Source of the DNA: Nostoc punctiforme NIES-2108 | GTDB lineage: Bacteria > Cyanobacteriota > Cyanobacteriia > Cyanobacteriales > Nostocaceae | DNA length: 41,213 nt | Direction: 5' to 3' | Assembly: GCA_003326195.1 (NCBI GenBank) | Contig: LXQE01000175.1 | Location: forward strand, 1 to 41,213 | Part shown: piece after piece, positions 1 through 8,181 of the stretch | Layout: each line of letters opens with the position of its first letter | Position numbering within the stretch: position 1 is the first letter of the stretch | Position numbers and translations under genes: made by a program | The notes under the pieces: generated by a model | What the model was told of the DNA's origin: nothing | The model's input: the letters and a program-made list of their open reading frames with translations, nothing else | The model's database searches: none

Positions 1-245
1 CCTTGATTTGAAAAGCGGCGATCGCCAATTCCACTTATACCCAACTGGTTGTACCTTTTAACTAATGCGTATATCCATGTCCTGCTGTAGCCTGTTACTT
101 CCTCTACTTCTTCCGTCTTTTTTCCTTGTGCTAGTAACCATATAATCTGGTATTGACGACTTTCTACCCTGTCTTTCGTCTCACGGTAAAGCTGTTCTAA
201 CTCAGCAATATCTAAATGCTTGGCTATACTGATTCTTTTCGGCAT
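1..245 (-). CDS. IS630-type transposase, N-terminal part (runs off the window)
   Basis: An open frame of 81 codons begins at an ATG at 245 on the minus strand and continues off the left edge without a stop. The residues resemble the N-terminal helix-turn-helix region of IS630/winged-helix transposases: a stretch around residues 35-62 containing LLAQGKKTEEVEEVTGYSR and then a basic helix, followed by GIGDRR. A purine-rich GATGAAG lies just upstream of the ATG. The catalytic DDE part would lie outside the window, so it cannot be said whether the element is intact. It marks the left boundary of the biosynthetic cluster. Its N-terminal sequence differs from the IS630 element at 30478-31637. Confidence 0.75.
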   Translation of the reverse strand, partial: MPKRISIAKHLDIAELEQLYRETKDRVESRQYQIIWLLAQGKKTEEVEEVTGYSRTWIYALVKRYNQLGISGIGDRRFSNQ

Positions 246-572
246 ACTTCATCGTTTTCATCCCTGCTTTTATCATAAGTAATTATCCGAACATAATATT
301 ATATTATTTTTAGCAAAATCAAAATAATTGTTCATTCAATCAAAAAAATGATGATTGCAACTATCCTTTCAAACCCTATAAACTTGGATTGTGAAAAGAA
401 AACACTTGAATTTCTTTTAGAACAACACATTTAAGACGTAAACAGTTCCTGCATAACTTCTAATGCTTTGCTTTTTAATTGCAAGCGTTCGCCATCACAA
501 AAACAGGATTTACGTTCTTATTCAAATACATCAATCCGCAACAAATCTAATCAATTGAAAACTCAAGAGATC
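246..572. other. AT-rich intergenic region upstream of the cluster
   Basis: This divergent gap separates the transposase from the first biosynthetic gene, so it must hold the promoter for the halogenase. It is very AT-rich, and I could not pick a convincing -35/-10 pair. A reading frame from a TTG at 468 would extend the halogenase by 35 residues, but these residues are low in conservation-like features and precede the normal flavin-binding start, so I treat 468-572 as leader. Confidence 0.4.
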
Positions 573-2210
573 ATGAAAACAAACAAACATTTTGACACCA
601 TCATTCTTGGAGCAGGAATTGCCGGCACAACCTTGGCTAGTATTTTGGCTAAAAATGGTTCTAGCGTATTGCTACTCGAAAAAGGTACTCATCCTCGCTT
701 TGCAATTGGTGAAGCCATGTTGCCTGAAAGTGCATTGTGGATGTGGATTGTTGCAGAACGTTTTGGTATACCAGAACTTAAGAATTTAACTCAAGTTGAA
801 ACAATTCAGCAATACGTATCATCCGGTTGTGGTGTAAAACGTTTACTTGGGTTTGTTTACCATAAAGAAGGCGAGAAACAAAATCCAGATGAAGCACATC
901 AACTGATTTCGCCATCTTCGTCTTTGATATCTGAAAGCCACCTCTTCCGCCCAGATGTTGACCATTACATGTTGAAAGTAGCTATCAATTATGGCGTTGA
1001 ATATCATGACTTGACTGAAGTACAGGACATTGACTTTCAAGAAGATGGCGTACAAGTACGTATCAAAGATGGAGAAGAATATTCTGCTCGCTTTTTAGTC
1101 GATGGCTCAGGTTTCCGTTCTCTAGTTGCTGAAAAATTCAATCTCCGCGAAAACCCAACTCGTTTAAGAACCAACACTCGCGGTATCTTTACCCATGTAG
1201 CTAATTTACCAGCCTATGATGATTGTATACCACAAGAAGACTTGCCAGGACAAAGTTGTAAATGGCAGGAAGGAACATTACATCATGTCTTTGATGGGGG
1301 CTGGATATGGGTCATTCCCTTTGACAACCATAGTCTTTCAGAAAGCTCTCTGTGCAGTGTTGGCTTAATGCTCAATGGATACAAATATCCGAAAAAAGAC
1401 ATAGACCCAGAACAAGAATTCTACAGTATTATCGAGCAGTTCCCAAGCATTGCTAAACATCTTAAAGACCTGAAACCAGTACGTAAATGGGTCAGTACTG
1501 ATAGGATTCAATACTCATCTACACATGCAGTAGGACATCGTTACGCTCTGTTGAGTCATTCTTATGGTTTTATTGATCCTCTATACTCAAGAGGTTTTAT
1601 CAGCACCTTTGAAACTGTTCATTCTCTAGCAGGTCGATTATTAGAGGCGTTGAAAGATGATGACTTCAGCGTTGAGCGCTTTACCCATGTAGAAAAATTG
1701 CTAGCAACAAAAATTGATCACAACGACCAGATACTCTATAACACTTTTCGTTCAATGTCGCACTTTCCACTATGGAATGCAATGACTCAACTTTGGTTAG
1801 CTTACCTCATTCTTAGTGATGTCTATCTGTTCCGTAGTTGCTTAAAATCTATAGCTAGTAGTAGTTCATCACCTTTTATAGAGCTTGATCAAGAAGAGCC
1901 TTATCCTATGGCTAAAGCTCCCTTTGCTGAAACTTTCCAAACTGTTTTGGATAGTTATGAAATGTTATTAGATAAGGTTGATGCAGGAGAAATATTAGTA
2001 GAAGAAGCTGCTAATCAGATGCTCTCTCTTCTCAAGCAATCTGATATGTTACCGCAATCAGTTTACCCTTGGGGAAATCCTCAAGCACGACATGTTGATT
2101 TCCGTGCATATCCAGAACCAATCAAACCATTAGTCTCTTCAGGTGCAGACGATATTCCATTAGCTTTACTTAAAGAGTTTTTTGATATCAAAGTCCCGCA
2201 ACCTGTATAG
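573..2210 (+). CDS. Flavin-dependent halogenase (FADH2-type), non-PrnA branch
   Basis: The 545-residue protein carries an N-terminal FAD dinucleotide fold (GAGIAGT, residues 13-18), the GEAMLPES segment usual in flavin halogenases, and the halogenase signature WIWVIP at residues 244-249. Lys89 (in GVKRLLGF) is a candidate for the catalytic lysine that carries the hypohalous species. A long C-terminal extension contains a hydrophobic stretch (LWLAYLILSDVYLF). ATG 573 is chosen over an upstream TTG at 468 because it directly precedes the flavin fold and has AAGAGA upstream. Family knowledge: such enzymes halogenate free or carrier-bound aromatic rings using FADH2 from a separate reductase; the reductase encoded at 17260 could serve. 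With the P450 and tryptophanase that follow, the order recalls aetA-aetB-aetE of aetokthonotoxin biosynthesis. Substrate (indole, carbazole or phenol) and halide are not readable. Confidence 0.88.
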   Translation: MKTNKHFDTIILGAGIAGTTLASILAKNGSSVLLLEKGTHPRFAIGEAMLPESALWMWIVAERFGIPELKNLTQVETIQQYVSSGCGVKRLLGFVYHKEGEKQNPDEAHQLISPSSSLISESHLFRPDVDHYMLKVAINYGVEYHDLTEVQDIDFQEDGVQVRIKDGEEYSARFLVDGSGFRSLVAEKFNLRENPTRLRTNTRGIFTHVANLPAYDDCIPQEDLPGQSCKWQEGTLHHVFDGGWIWVIPFDNHSLSESSLCSVGLMLNGYKYPKKDIDPEQEFYSIIEQFPSIAKHLKDLKPVRKWVSTDRIQYSSTHAVGHRYALLSHSYGFIDPLYSRGFISTFETVHSLAGRLLEALKDDDFSVERFTHVEKLLATKIDHNDQILYNTFRSMSHFPLWNAMTQLWLAYLILSDVYLFRSCLKSIASSSSSPFIELDQEEPYPMAKAPFAETFQTVLDSYEMLLDKVDAGEILVEEAANQMLSLLKQSDMLPQSVYPWGNPQARHVDFRAYPEPIKPLVSSGADDIPLALLKEFFDIKVPQPV

Positions 2211-2222
2211 ACAGACTAGAAA

Positions 2223-2246
2223 AGTCTCTCCAATATCGGAGAGACT
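2223..2246 (+). other. Intercistronic hairpin (9-bp perfect stem)
   Basis: AGTCTCTCC and GGAGAGACT pair around a 6-nt loop just after the halogenase stop. No U-run follows, so it is more likely an mRNA processing or stability element between halogenase and P450 than an intrinsic terminator. Confidence 0.5.
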
Positions 2247-2319
2247 ACACAGTGGACAAATAATGTGCAATGTGTTTTAGAGAATTGAGACAACAGCAAT
2301 ACAAATAAAAGAGATTACT

Positions 2320-3768
2320 ATGCTATTGCAATCAAGACCTTCTACCACAACAATAAATACTCCACTTCCAGGCCCGCGTGGTTTACCCATTATTGGGAAC
2401 CTGCCAATCATGGGTAAATACCCATATCAAACATTCACTAACCTAGCAAAACAGTACGGCAATGTCTTTCAAATACGTATTTTTTCTCAAACTATTGTTG
2501 TACTCAATGGACTTGAGACAATTAAAGAGGCTTTATTAAAACAACAAGGGGATTTTGCTGGTAGACCAAACTTTTACACTCTCAAAAATGCAGTTAGAGG
2601 TAGGGCTATTGGTGGTAGGGATTATGGTTTGCTATGGAAAAGGCATCGGGAAATTACTACTAATGCTCTGCATAAATTCGTTACAAGTAAAATAAGCTCC
2701 ATTGAACAGCAAGTGATGGAGGAAGCAGCTGAATTAGTAAATATTCTCTTGAGCTATCAAGGTCAACCTTTCGATCCGGAAATAGAGGTAAATCTGTCTG
2801 TTGCAAATGTTATGCTCCAGATTTTGTTTGGAGAAAGATGTAGCCGTGACGATCAAGATTTTATTGGCTTTGTCAAATTTGCTAAGGATTTTCCTCAAAA
2901 TACGGCAGGGACTTTATTAGCTGATTTTGTACCACAGACCCGTATATTTTTTGAAAATTTTGGACAAGGGTTAACTAAATGGTATAACGCCCTGAATCAT
3001 TTAGAAAAATTGATTTTAAAGAAGTTAAAAGAGTATCGGGACTCATACGATCCCGAAAATCTCAGAGGTATGGTAGATACGCTCATTAAAGCTACTAATG
3101 AGTTAGACGAGTTCGATAAGCAAACCTTGGGACTTACCGAAAAGGTGATTGTGGAAGGAACACCACAAGAAATGATGGGTACAGGATTACTGCCCATTGC
3201 GCCGCTAATTCGTTGGGCGATGTTATATGTGATTGCTGACCCAGATATTCAGACCAAAATCCACCAAGAACTAGATACAGTCGTGGGTAGAGAGCGACAA
3301 GTATGCATGGCCGATCGCAAAAAATTGCCATTTACAGAAGCCTGCATCCATGAGATGTTAAGACATGTTCATTCCTTCCCTCTGGCTCTCCCAAGTGCTA
3401 CTACGATTGATACCACTATCAATGGTCACTTCATTCCCAAAGATACGCCTGTGTTTGTTAATCTTTATAGCTTGACCCGTGATGAACGTTTTTGGCATGA
3501 GCCTGAAAAATTCAACCCATATCGATTTCTCACTGACACAGGAGAAGTTAGAGAAGATTTGCTAGATAAATATTACCCATTTGGAATTGGAAAACGTCGC
3601 TGTTTCGGAGAGTATTTAGGACGGCTTGAGCTATTCACTTTTATTGCTAGTCTAATGCAGAAATGCACCTTTGAAAAAGTTCCAGGAGAAAGATTGAATT
3701 TTGAAGGTACAGCAGGAGCTATTTTAATGCCAGAGGGTTTTCAAGTTATCATCAAGCCGCGATTCTAG
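2320..3768 (+). CDS. Cytochrome P450 lacking the canonical I-helix acid-alcohol pair
   Basis: The 482-residue protein has the proline-rich start (PLPGPRGLPIIGN) but no membrane anchor. It has an ExxR motif (E345-R348) and the heme loop PFGIGKRRCFG with axial Cys428. It resembles CYP2-like class II P450s more than typical soluble bacterial ones. The I-helix stretch reads GTGLLPIAP (from G287) where most P450s have (A/G)GX(D/E)T; the acid-alcohol pair is replaced by Leu-Pro at 291-292. Family knowledge: that pair delivers protons for O-O cleavage, and P450s that perform oxidative coupling or other non-hydroxylating chemistry sometimes lack it. With a halogenase before and a tryptophanase after, my inference is an oxidative C-C or C-N coupling of (halo)indoles, as AetB does in aetokthonotoxin assembly. 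Electron donors are not encoded nearby. Confidence 0.93.
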   Translation: MLLQSRPSTTTINTPLPGPRGLPIIGNLPIMGKYPYQTFTNLAKQYGNVFQIRIFSQTIVVLNGLETIKEALLKQQGDFAGRPNFYTLKNAVRGRAIGGRDYGLLWKRHREITTNALHKFVTSKISSIEQQVMEEAAELVNILLSYQGQPFDPEIEVNLSVANVMLQILFGERCSRDDQDFIGFVKFAKDFPQNTAGTLLADFVPQTRIFFENFGQGLTKWYNALNHLEKLILKKLKEYRDSYDPENLRGMVDTLIKATNELDEFDKQTLGLTEKVIVEGTPQEMMGTGLLPIAPLIRWAMLYVIADPDIQTKIHQELDTVVGRERQVCMADRKKLPFTEACIHEMLRHVHSFPLALPSATTIDTTINGHFIPKDTPVFVNLYSLTRDERFWHEPEKFNPYRFLTDTGEVREDLLDKYYPFGIGKRRCFGEYLGRLELFTFIASLMQKCTFEKVPGERLNFEGTAGAILMPEGFQVIIKPRF

Positions 3769-3798
3769 ACTTGAGTTCAACAAACTAAGTCTGTTTTA

Positions 3799-3845
3799 AG
3801 GGTTGTAGGTAATAAATCAAGGAATATGCGATATTCTTCAACCCT
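3799..3845 (+). other. Nested stem-loop between P450 and tryptophanase genes
   Basis: An outer stem AGGGTTG/CAACCCT (3799-3805 with 3839-3845) encloses an inner GAATAT-GCG-ATATTC hairpin. There is no U-tract, so termination is uncertain. A HIP1 octamer follows around 3867. Confidence 0.4.
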
Positions 3846-3923
3846 GTGCCATGTATTTAATTAAGAGCGATCGCACTCCCAAATCACAATCAAAAAACAA
3901 CAAACAATATTTAGAGGTAAGTT

Positions 3924-5354
3924 ATGACCCTTCATCCCCCAGAACCATTTCGGATCAAGATGGTTGAGCCAATCAAACTACTAGATCGTAATACTCGTGA
4001 GGTAGCTATACGCGGAGCTAATTACAATCTATTTGGTCTGCGTTCAGAGGAAATATTCATTGATTTGTTTACAGACTCTGGCACTAGTGCAATGAGTCAA
4101 GCACAGTGGGCAGCAATGCTTGAAGGTGATGAAGCTTATGCTGGCGCTCGTTCGTATTATCGATTAGCAGAAGTTATTCAAGACATATTCGGCTTTCCCT
4201 ACTTTTTACCTACTCACCAAGGTCGAGCAGCAGAAAACATTTTGAGCGCTTGTTTGGTAAAACCAGGTCAGTATGTTCCTTCTAACATGCACTTTGATAC
4301 TACCTATGCCAATATCCGCGCTCGTGGGGGGCTTCCTACTAACCTAGTTATTGAAGAGGCTCATCATACTGGTTCATATCATCCCTTTAAAGGGAATATG
4401 GATATTGAAAAACTGCGTGACTTTATCAATAGAGTAGGAGCAGACAAAATTCCCTTTGGTATGATCACAGTCACGAATAACGCTGGGGGTGGTCAACCCG
4501 TTTCTCTAGAAAACCTAAGAAGAGTTTCCCAAACTTATAAAGAGTTTGGTATACCGTTTTTCATTGATGCTTGTCGCTTTGCAGAAAATGCTTATTTTAT
4601 TAAGCTACGAGAGCCTGGTTATGCAGATAAAACTCCTCTGGAAATTAGCCAAGAAATGTTTGCTCTAGCCGATGGCATTACCATGAGTGCCAAAAAGGAT
4701 GGCATGGTCAATATTGGTGGCTTTATAACCATGAGAGATGAAGCGCTATTTGAACAAGCACGTAATGAATTAATTCTCCGTGAGGGATTCCCCACTTATG
4801 GCGGGTTAGCTGGCCGAGATTTAGATGCTATGGCCATTGGATTGCGTGAAGTACTTCAAGAAGAATATCTGGCCTATCGTTTGGGACAAACAGCTTATTT
4901 AGCAGCGCGTCTACGAGAATTAGGGATTCCTATCATTGAGCCGCCAGGCGCACATGCAGTATATGTGGATGCTGGATTGTTATTGTCTCATATCCCTCAA
5001 GAGCAATTTCCTGCTCAAGCCTTAACAGTAGAACTCTATTTAGAAGGTGGAATACGGACAGTAGAAATAGGCTCACTGACTTTTGGTCATCTTGACCCAG
5101 ATACCGACAAAATGGTGTATCCCAAATTGGAACTAGTTCGTCTAGCACTTCCTAGAAGGGTATATACACAAAGTCATTTAGACTATGTGGCTGAAATATT
5201 TGGTAAAACTGCTGCACGCTGCGATCAAATTCCTGGATATCAACTGAACTACGCGCCTAAATTGTTGCGTCAATTTACAGCCCAGCTTGAACCTATTAAA
5301 GCAGATAATCACTTATCAAAAACATTGACAGAGTTATCAATACTATCGGTTTAA
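3924..5354 (+). CDS. tnaA: Tryptophanase (tryptophan indole-lyase)
   Basis: The 476-residue PLP enzyme of the beta-eliminating lyase family cleaves tryptophan to indole, pyruvate and ammonia. The Schiff-base lysine lies in MSAKKDGMVNIGG (the second Lys, K258). The segment RTVEIGSL has Ile-Gly-Ser where tyrosine phenol-lyases carry the Arg of ERGN, which favours tryptophan over tyrosine as substrate. Length matches the family (about 460-470). An AGAGGT Shine-Dalgarno precedes ATG 3924; the same AGAGGT recurs before the kmo-like gene and the SRPBCC gene. In this cluster it would release indole, or a haloindole made by the tryptophan halogenase at 15451, for coupling. Tryptophanases are not a housekeeping enzyme in cyanobacteria, so the gene is probably pathway-specific. 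Confidence 0.92.
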   Translation: MTLHPPEPFRIKMVEPIKLLDRNTREVAIRGANYNLFGLRSEEIFIDLFTDSGTSAMSQAQWAAMLEGDEAYAGARSYYRLAEVIQDIFGFPYFLPTHQGRAAENILSACLVKPGQYVPSNMHFDTTYANIRARGGLPTNLVIEEAHHTGSYHPFKGNMDIEKLRDFINRVGADKIPFGMITVTNNAGGGQPVSLENLRRVSQTYKEFGIPFFIDACRFAENAYFIKLREPGYADKTPLEISQEMFALADGITMSAKKDGMVNIGGFITMRDEALFEQARNELILREGFPTYGGLAGRDLDAMAIGLREVLQEEYLAYRLGQTAYLAARLRELGIPIIEPPGAHAVYVDAGLLLSHIPQEQFPAQALTVELYLEGGIRTVEIGSLTFGHLDPDTDKMVYPKLELVRLALPRRVYTQSHLDYVAEIFGKTAARCDQIPGYQLNYAPKLLRQFTAQLEPIKADNHLSKTLTELSILSV

Positions 5355-5442
5355 GCGCAACTTGTGAACTTTCTTAAAAAAGATTCTTCCTAGTACAAAG
5401 CATAAAGCTGAACAAGGACTGGTTTGAATAGAAGAGGTAGAA

Positions 5443-6741
5443 ATGGAAGAAAACATCGTTATCGTTGGAGCAGGGCTTGTAGGTTCTCTGCTCTCTGTAT
5501 ATCTGGCACGCGCTGGCTTTAAAGTTAGTGTATATGAACGAAATTCAGACCCACGCCAAGTTAGTCTGCAATCAGATCGATCTATCAACATAACCTTGTC
5601 TGAACGGGGTTTCCACGCATTAGATGCTGTTGGTGCAGGTGACATGGTACGCAGGCTTTGCATTCCTGTCTATGGCAGAATTATTCATGCCCAAAATGAT
5701 GAGCTAAATTATCAACCTTACGGTAACAATAAAGAAGCTATTTATTCCATCGGACGCGAAGACTTAAGTAAGGCGCTTCTCTGTTTTGCCCAACAGCATG
5801 AAAACATTGAATTTCATTTCAACCAAAAATGTAGTGACATTGATTTACCAACTGCTACCTTAAAATTCCAAAATTCCAAAACAGGAGAAGTCAATCAAGT
5901 TAATGCGGATAGGATTTTTGCTGCTGATGGAGCTTATTCTTCTGTTAGGCAAAAAATGCAGCGATTGAAACGTTTCAATTATTCCCAAGAATATTTTGAG
6001 CAGGGATATAAAGAAATTATCATTCCTCCCTCCAGTGATGGCGATTGGGCATTAGATAAAAATGCCATACATATCTGGCCACGAGATGATTACATGCTTA
6101 TCGGGTTTCCCAATCTGGATAGAAGTTTTACCTTATCATTACACTTGCCTTATGAAGGTGAAATTTCTCATAAGTCTTCTGCATCTCCCGATTCTCTGCG
6201 CCATCTTTTCAAAAAGTATTTTCCTGATATATGGTCGCTAGTAGAACCAAACTTAGTAAATTACATTGATAAGCCAGTGGAAGCAATGATTACTATCAAA
6301 TGTTTTCCTTGGAGCTATCAAGATAAAGTAATACTAGTTGGTGATTCTTGCCATGCTATTTTTCCTTCATACGGTCAAGGAGCTAATGCCGGATTTGAAG
6401 ATTGCCAGTTACTTACTAATTGCATTCATAAGCATTTAGGAGACTGGCAATCAATTTTTCAGGAATATGAGATTATGCGTAAACCAAATATGGATGCCCT
6501 CGCTGATCTTTGCGTAGAACACTTTACTGTTTTAAGAAAAATGGTAGGAGACCCCAAATTTTTAGAGATCAATAAGATTGAGAGAAAAATACAGGAAAAT
6601 AATCCAGAGTATGCATCTCTTTACTACAATGTTTCTTTCACTTGTATGCCATATTTAGAAGCTCTAAAAATGGAGCGTAAACATCAACAAATAATTGACA
6701 AGATTGTTGAAGCAAATATGATTGTAGAGATGTCTGTCTAG
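5443..6741 (+). CDS. kmo: Kynurenine 3-monooxygenase homologue (FAD aromatic hydroxylase)
   Basis: The 432-residue group A flavoprotein hydroxylase shows the FAD motif GAGLVG near the N-terminus and the second FAD/NADPH motif VGDSCHAIFPSYGQGANAGFEDC in its C-terminal half, a pattern diagnostic of KMO. Residues corresponding to the KMO carboxylate-binding Arg and Tyr appear conserved: R79 in YGRIIH and Y93 in YGNN. It lacks the C-terminal membrane helix of eukaryotic KMO, as bacterial members do. Known reaction: L-kynurenine to 3-hydroxykynurenine with NADPH and O2. No tryptophan 2,3-dioxygenase, formamidase or kynureninase gene occurs in the window, so kynurenine would come from elsewhere, or the enzyme acts on another aminoacyl-aromatic. 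AGAGGT precedes ATG 5443. Confidence 0.88.
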   Translation: MEENIVIVGAGLVGSLLSVYLARAGFKVSVYERNSDPRQVSLQSDRSINITLSERGFHALDAVGAGDMVRRLCIPVYGRIIHAQNDELNYQPYGNNKEAIYSIGREDLSKALLCFAQQHENIEFHFNQKCSDIDLPTATLKFQNSKTGEVNQVNADRIFAADGAYSSVRQKMQRLKRFNYSQEYFEQGYKEIIIPPSSDGDWALDKNAIHIWPRDDYMLIGFPNLDRSFTLSLHLPYEGEISHKSSASPDSLRHLFKKYFPDIWSLVEPNLVNYIDKPVEAMITIKCFPWSYQDKVILVGDSCHAIFPSYGQGANAGFEDCQLLTNCIHKHLGDWQSIFQEYEIMRKPNMDALADLCVEHFTVLRKMVGDPKFLEINKIERKIQENNPEYASLYYNVSFTCMPYLEALKMERKHQQIIDKIVEANMIVEMSV

Positions 6742-6743
6742 AA

Positions 6744-6941
6744 TAATTACGGTTCTTCAGTACCTGTTATGCCAAATTATTAGTTAAACATCAAAACTAG
6801 ACTTTAAAATCAAGTTTAGAATGCTTAAGTCCCAAGAATGTCCTAAAATGTTAAAAACAATGCCTGCTTTTGTTGTTTAGCAATGTTTTCAGATTTTTAG
6901 CAGATTAATTTAGCATACTGAGTACTGAAGAGCCATAATTA
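6744..6941. mobile_element. Candidate MITE (about 198 bp) with terminal inverted repeats and TA target site
   Basis: Near-perfect inverted repeats sit at 6746-6763 (ATTACGGTTCTTCAGTAC) and 6922-6939 (GTACTGAAGAGCCATAAT), differing at two positions, each flanked by a TA dinucleotide. Size, lack of an ORF and TA duplication fit a miniature element mobilised by an IS630/Tc1-type transposase. It fills most of the gap between the kmo-like gene and the DAHP synthase gene and leaves about 63 bp before the next start codon. No autonomous partner with these ends is in the window. Confidence 0.6.
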
Positions 6942-7004
6942 CTCTCAAGTAAATATTCAATCAATTAAAATGAGCAACAATCTAGTAAATGAAGGTTTAA
7001 GCCA

Positions 7005-8141
7005 ATGATTATAGTGATGAAAACAGGAACTCCTGAGCTAGAAATTCAACAAATTAACCAAGAATTACAAAGATGGAAGATTAAACCAGAAAAAACTGTA
7101 GGCAACCACAAAGTTATAATTGCGTTAATCGGTGATACGGCAGATATTAATCCTCAATATGTTCAACAACTCAGTCCTTTTATTGAGGAAGTATTGCGGG
7201 TGAAACAGCCCTTTAAACGGGTTAGTCGAGAATTTCGCTATGGAGAACCTACTGAAGTATTGGTATCTACACTGAATGGAGCAGTTAGTTTTAGCGAAAA
7301 TCATTCTATAGTTACAATAGCTGGGCCTTGCTCAGTAGAGAACGAAGAAATGATTGTACAAACAGCTAGGCAAGTTAAAGCTGCTGGAGCTAAGTTTTTG
7401 CGGGGAGGAGCATATAAACCGCGTACGTCTCCTTATGCTTTTCAAGGATATGGTGAGAGTGCTTTAAATTTGTTAGCAACCGCTCGCCAAGAAACAGGTT
7501 TGGGAATCGTGACAGAAGTCATGGATACAGCCGATCTTGAGAAAGTGGCTCAGATTGCTGATATTGTCCAAATCGGCGCTCGCAATATGCATAATTTCTC
7601 GTTGTTAAAGAAAGTAGGTAATATAAACAAACCTATTTTGCTCAAGCGAGGTATGTCTGCCACGATTGAAGAGTGGTTGATGGCAGCTGAATACATTTTG
7701 GCAGCAGGTAATCCGAATGTGATTTTGTGCGAACGGGGAATTCGTAGCTTTGATCGGCAGTATGCCAGGAATACGCTTGATTTAAGTGCTATACCTGTGT
7801 TGCGATCGCTAACTCACTTACCGATTATGATTGACCCTAGCCACGGTACTGGTAGATCAGAATATGTACCAGCGATGGCATTAGCTGCGATCGCAGCCGG
7901 TGCAGATGCTTTAATGATTGAGGTTCACCCTAACCCATCGAAAGCTCTTTCTGATGGGCCTCAATCTCTAACACCAGATCAATATGAAAAGTTAATGCAA
8001 GAGATGGCTGTGATTGGTCAAGCTGTTAATCGTTGGGAGCCAAAATTTGCCATATCGACAGTATCCTCCCTTTCACCAAACTATCAATCTGCAAAACAAC
8101 TTTGTAATAGTACCATCACTGTCATGACTTCTCACAACTAG
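7005..8141 (+). CDS. aroF: DAHP synthase, type I-beta with N-terminal regulatory domain
   Basis: The 378-residue 3-deoxy-7-phosphoheptulonate synthase catalyses the first step of the shikimate pathway. Residues 1 to about 70 form a ferredoxin-like domain (IALIGDTADIN) as in Thermotoga-type enzymes, followed by a TIM-barrel core with AGPCSVEN, KFLRGGAYKPRTSPY, TEVMD, LLKRGMSA, CERGIR and DPSHGTGR. A tail of about 35 residues after QAVNRW looks unusual. The start could also be ATG 7017 (MKTGTP), four codons downstream. In the cluster it should raise chorismate supply for the trp genes. Scytonemin clusters likewise carry an extra DAHP synthase beside trp genes (family knowledge). The presence of the N-terminal domain suggests possible feedback control. 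Confidence 0.95.
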   Translation: MIIVMKTGTPELEIQQINQELQRWKIKPEKTVGNHKVIIALIGDTADINPQYVQQLSPFIEEVLRVKQPFKRVSREFRYGEPTEVLVSTLNGAVSFSENHSIVTIAGPCSVENEEMIVQTARQVKAAGAKFLRGGAYKPRTSPYAFQGYGESALNLLATARQETGLGIVTEVMDTADLEKVAQIADIVQIGARNMHNFSLLKKVGNINKPILLKRGMSATIEEWLMAAEYILAAGNPNVILCERGIRSFDRQYARNTLDLSAIPVLRSLTHLPIMIDPSHGTGRSEYVPAMALAAIAAGADALMIEVHPNPSKALSDGPQSLTPDQYEKLMQEMAVIGQAVNRWEPKFAISTVSSLSPNYQSAKQLCNSTITVMTSHN

Positions 8142-8181
8142 TTTTAAAACCCTGTTTAACTTCCATGCACAAGAGGTACAA

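Noticed and set aside
468..572. N-terminal extension of the first halogenase from a TTG
   Set aside because: The 35 extra residues have no family counterpart; ATG 573 directly precedes the flavin-binding fold and has a purine-rich site upstream.
3924..5354. Tyrosine phenol-lyase instead of tryptophanase
   Set aside because: The segment reads EIGS rather than the ERGN of tyrosine phenol-lyases (substrate-binding Arg missing), and the neighbourhood is tryptophan-centred.
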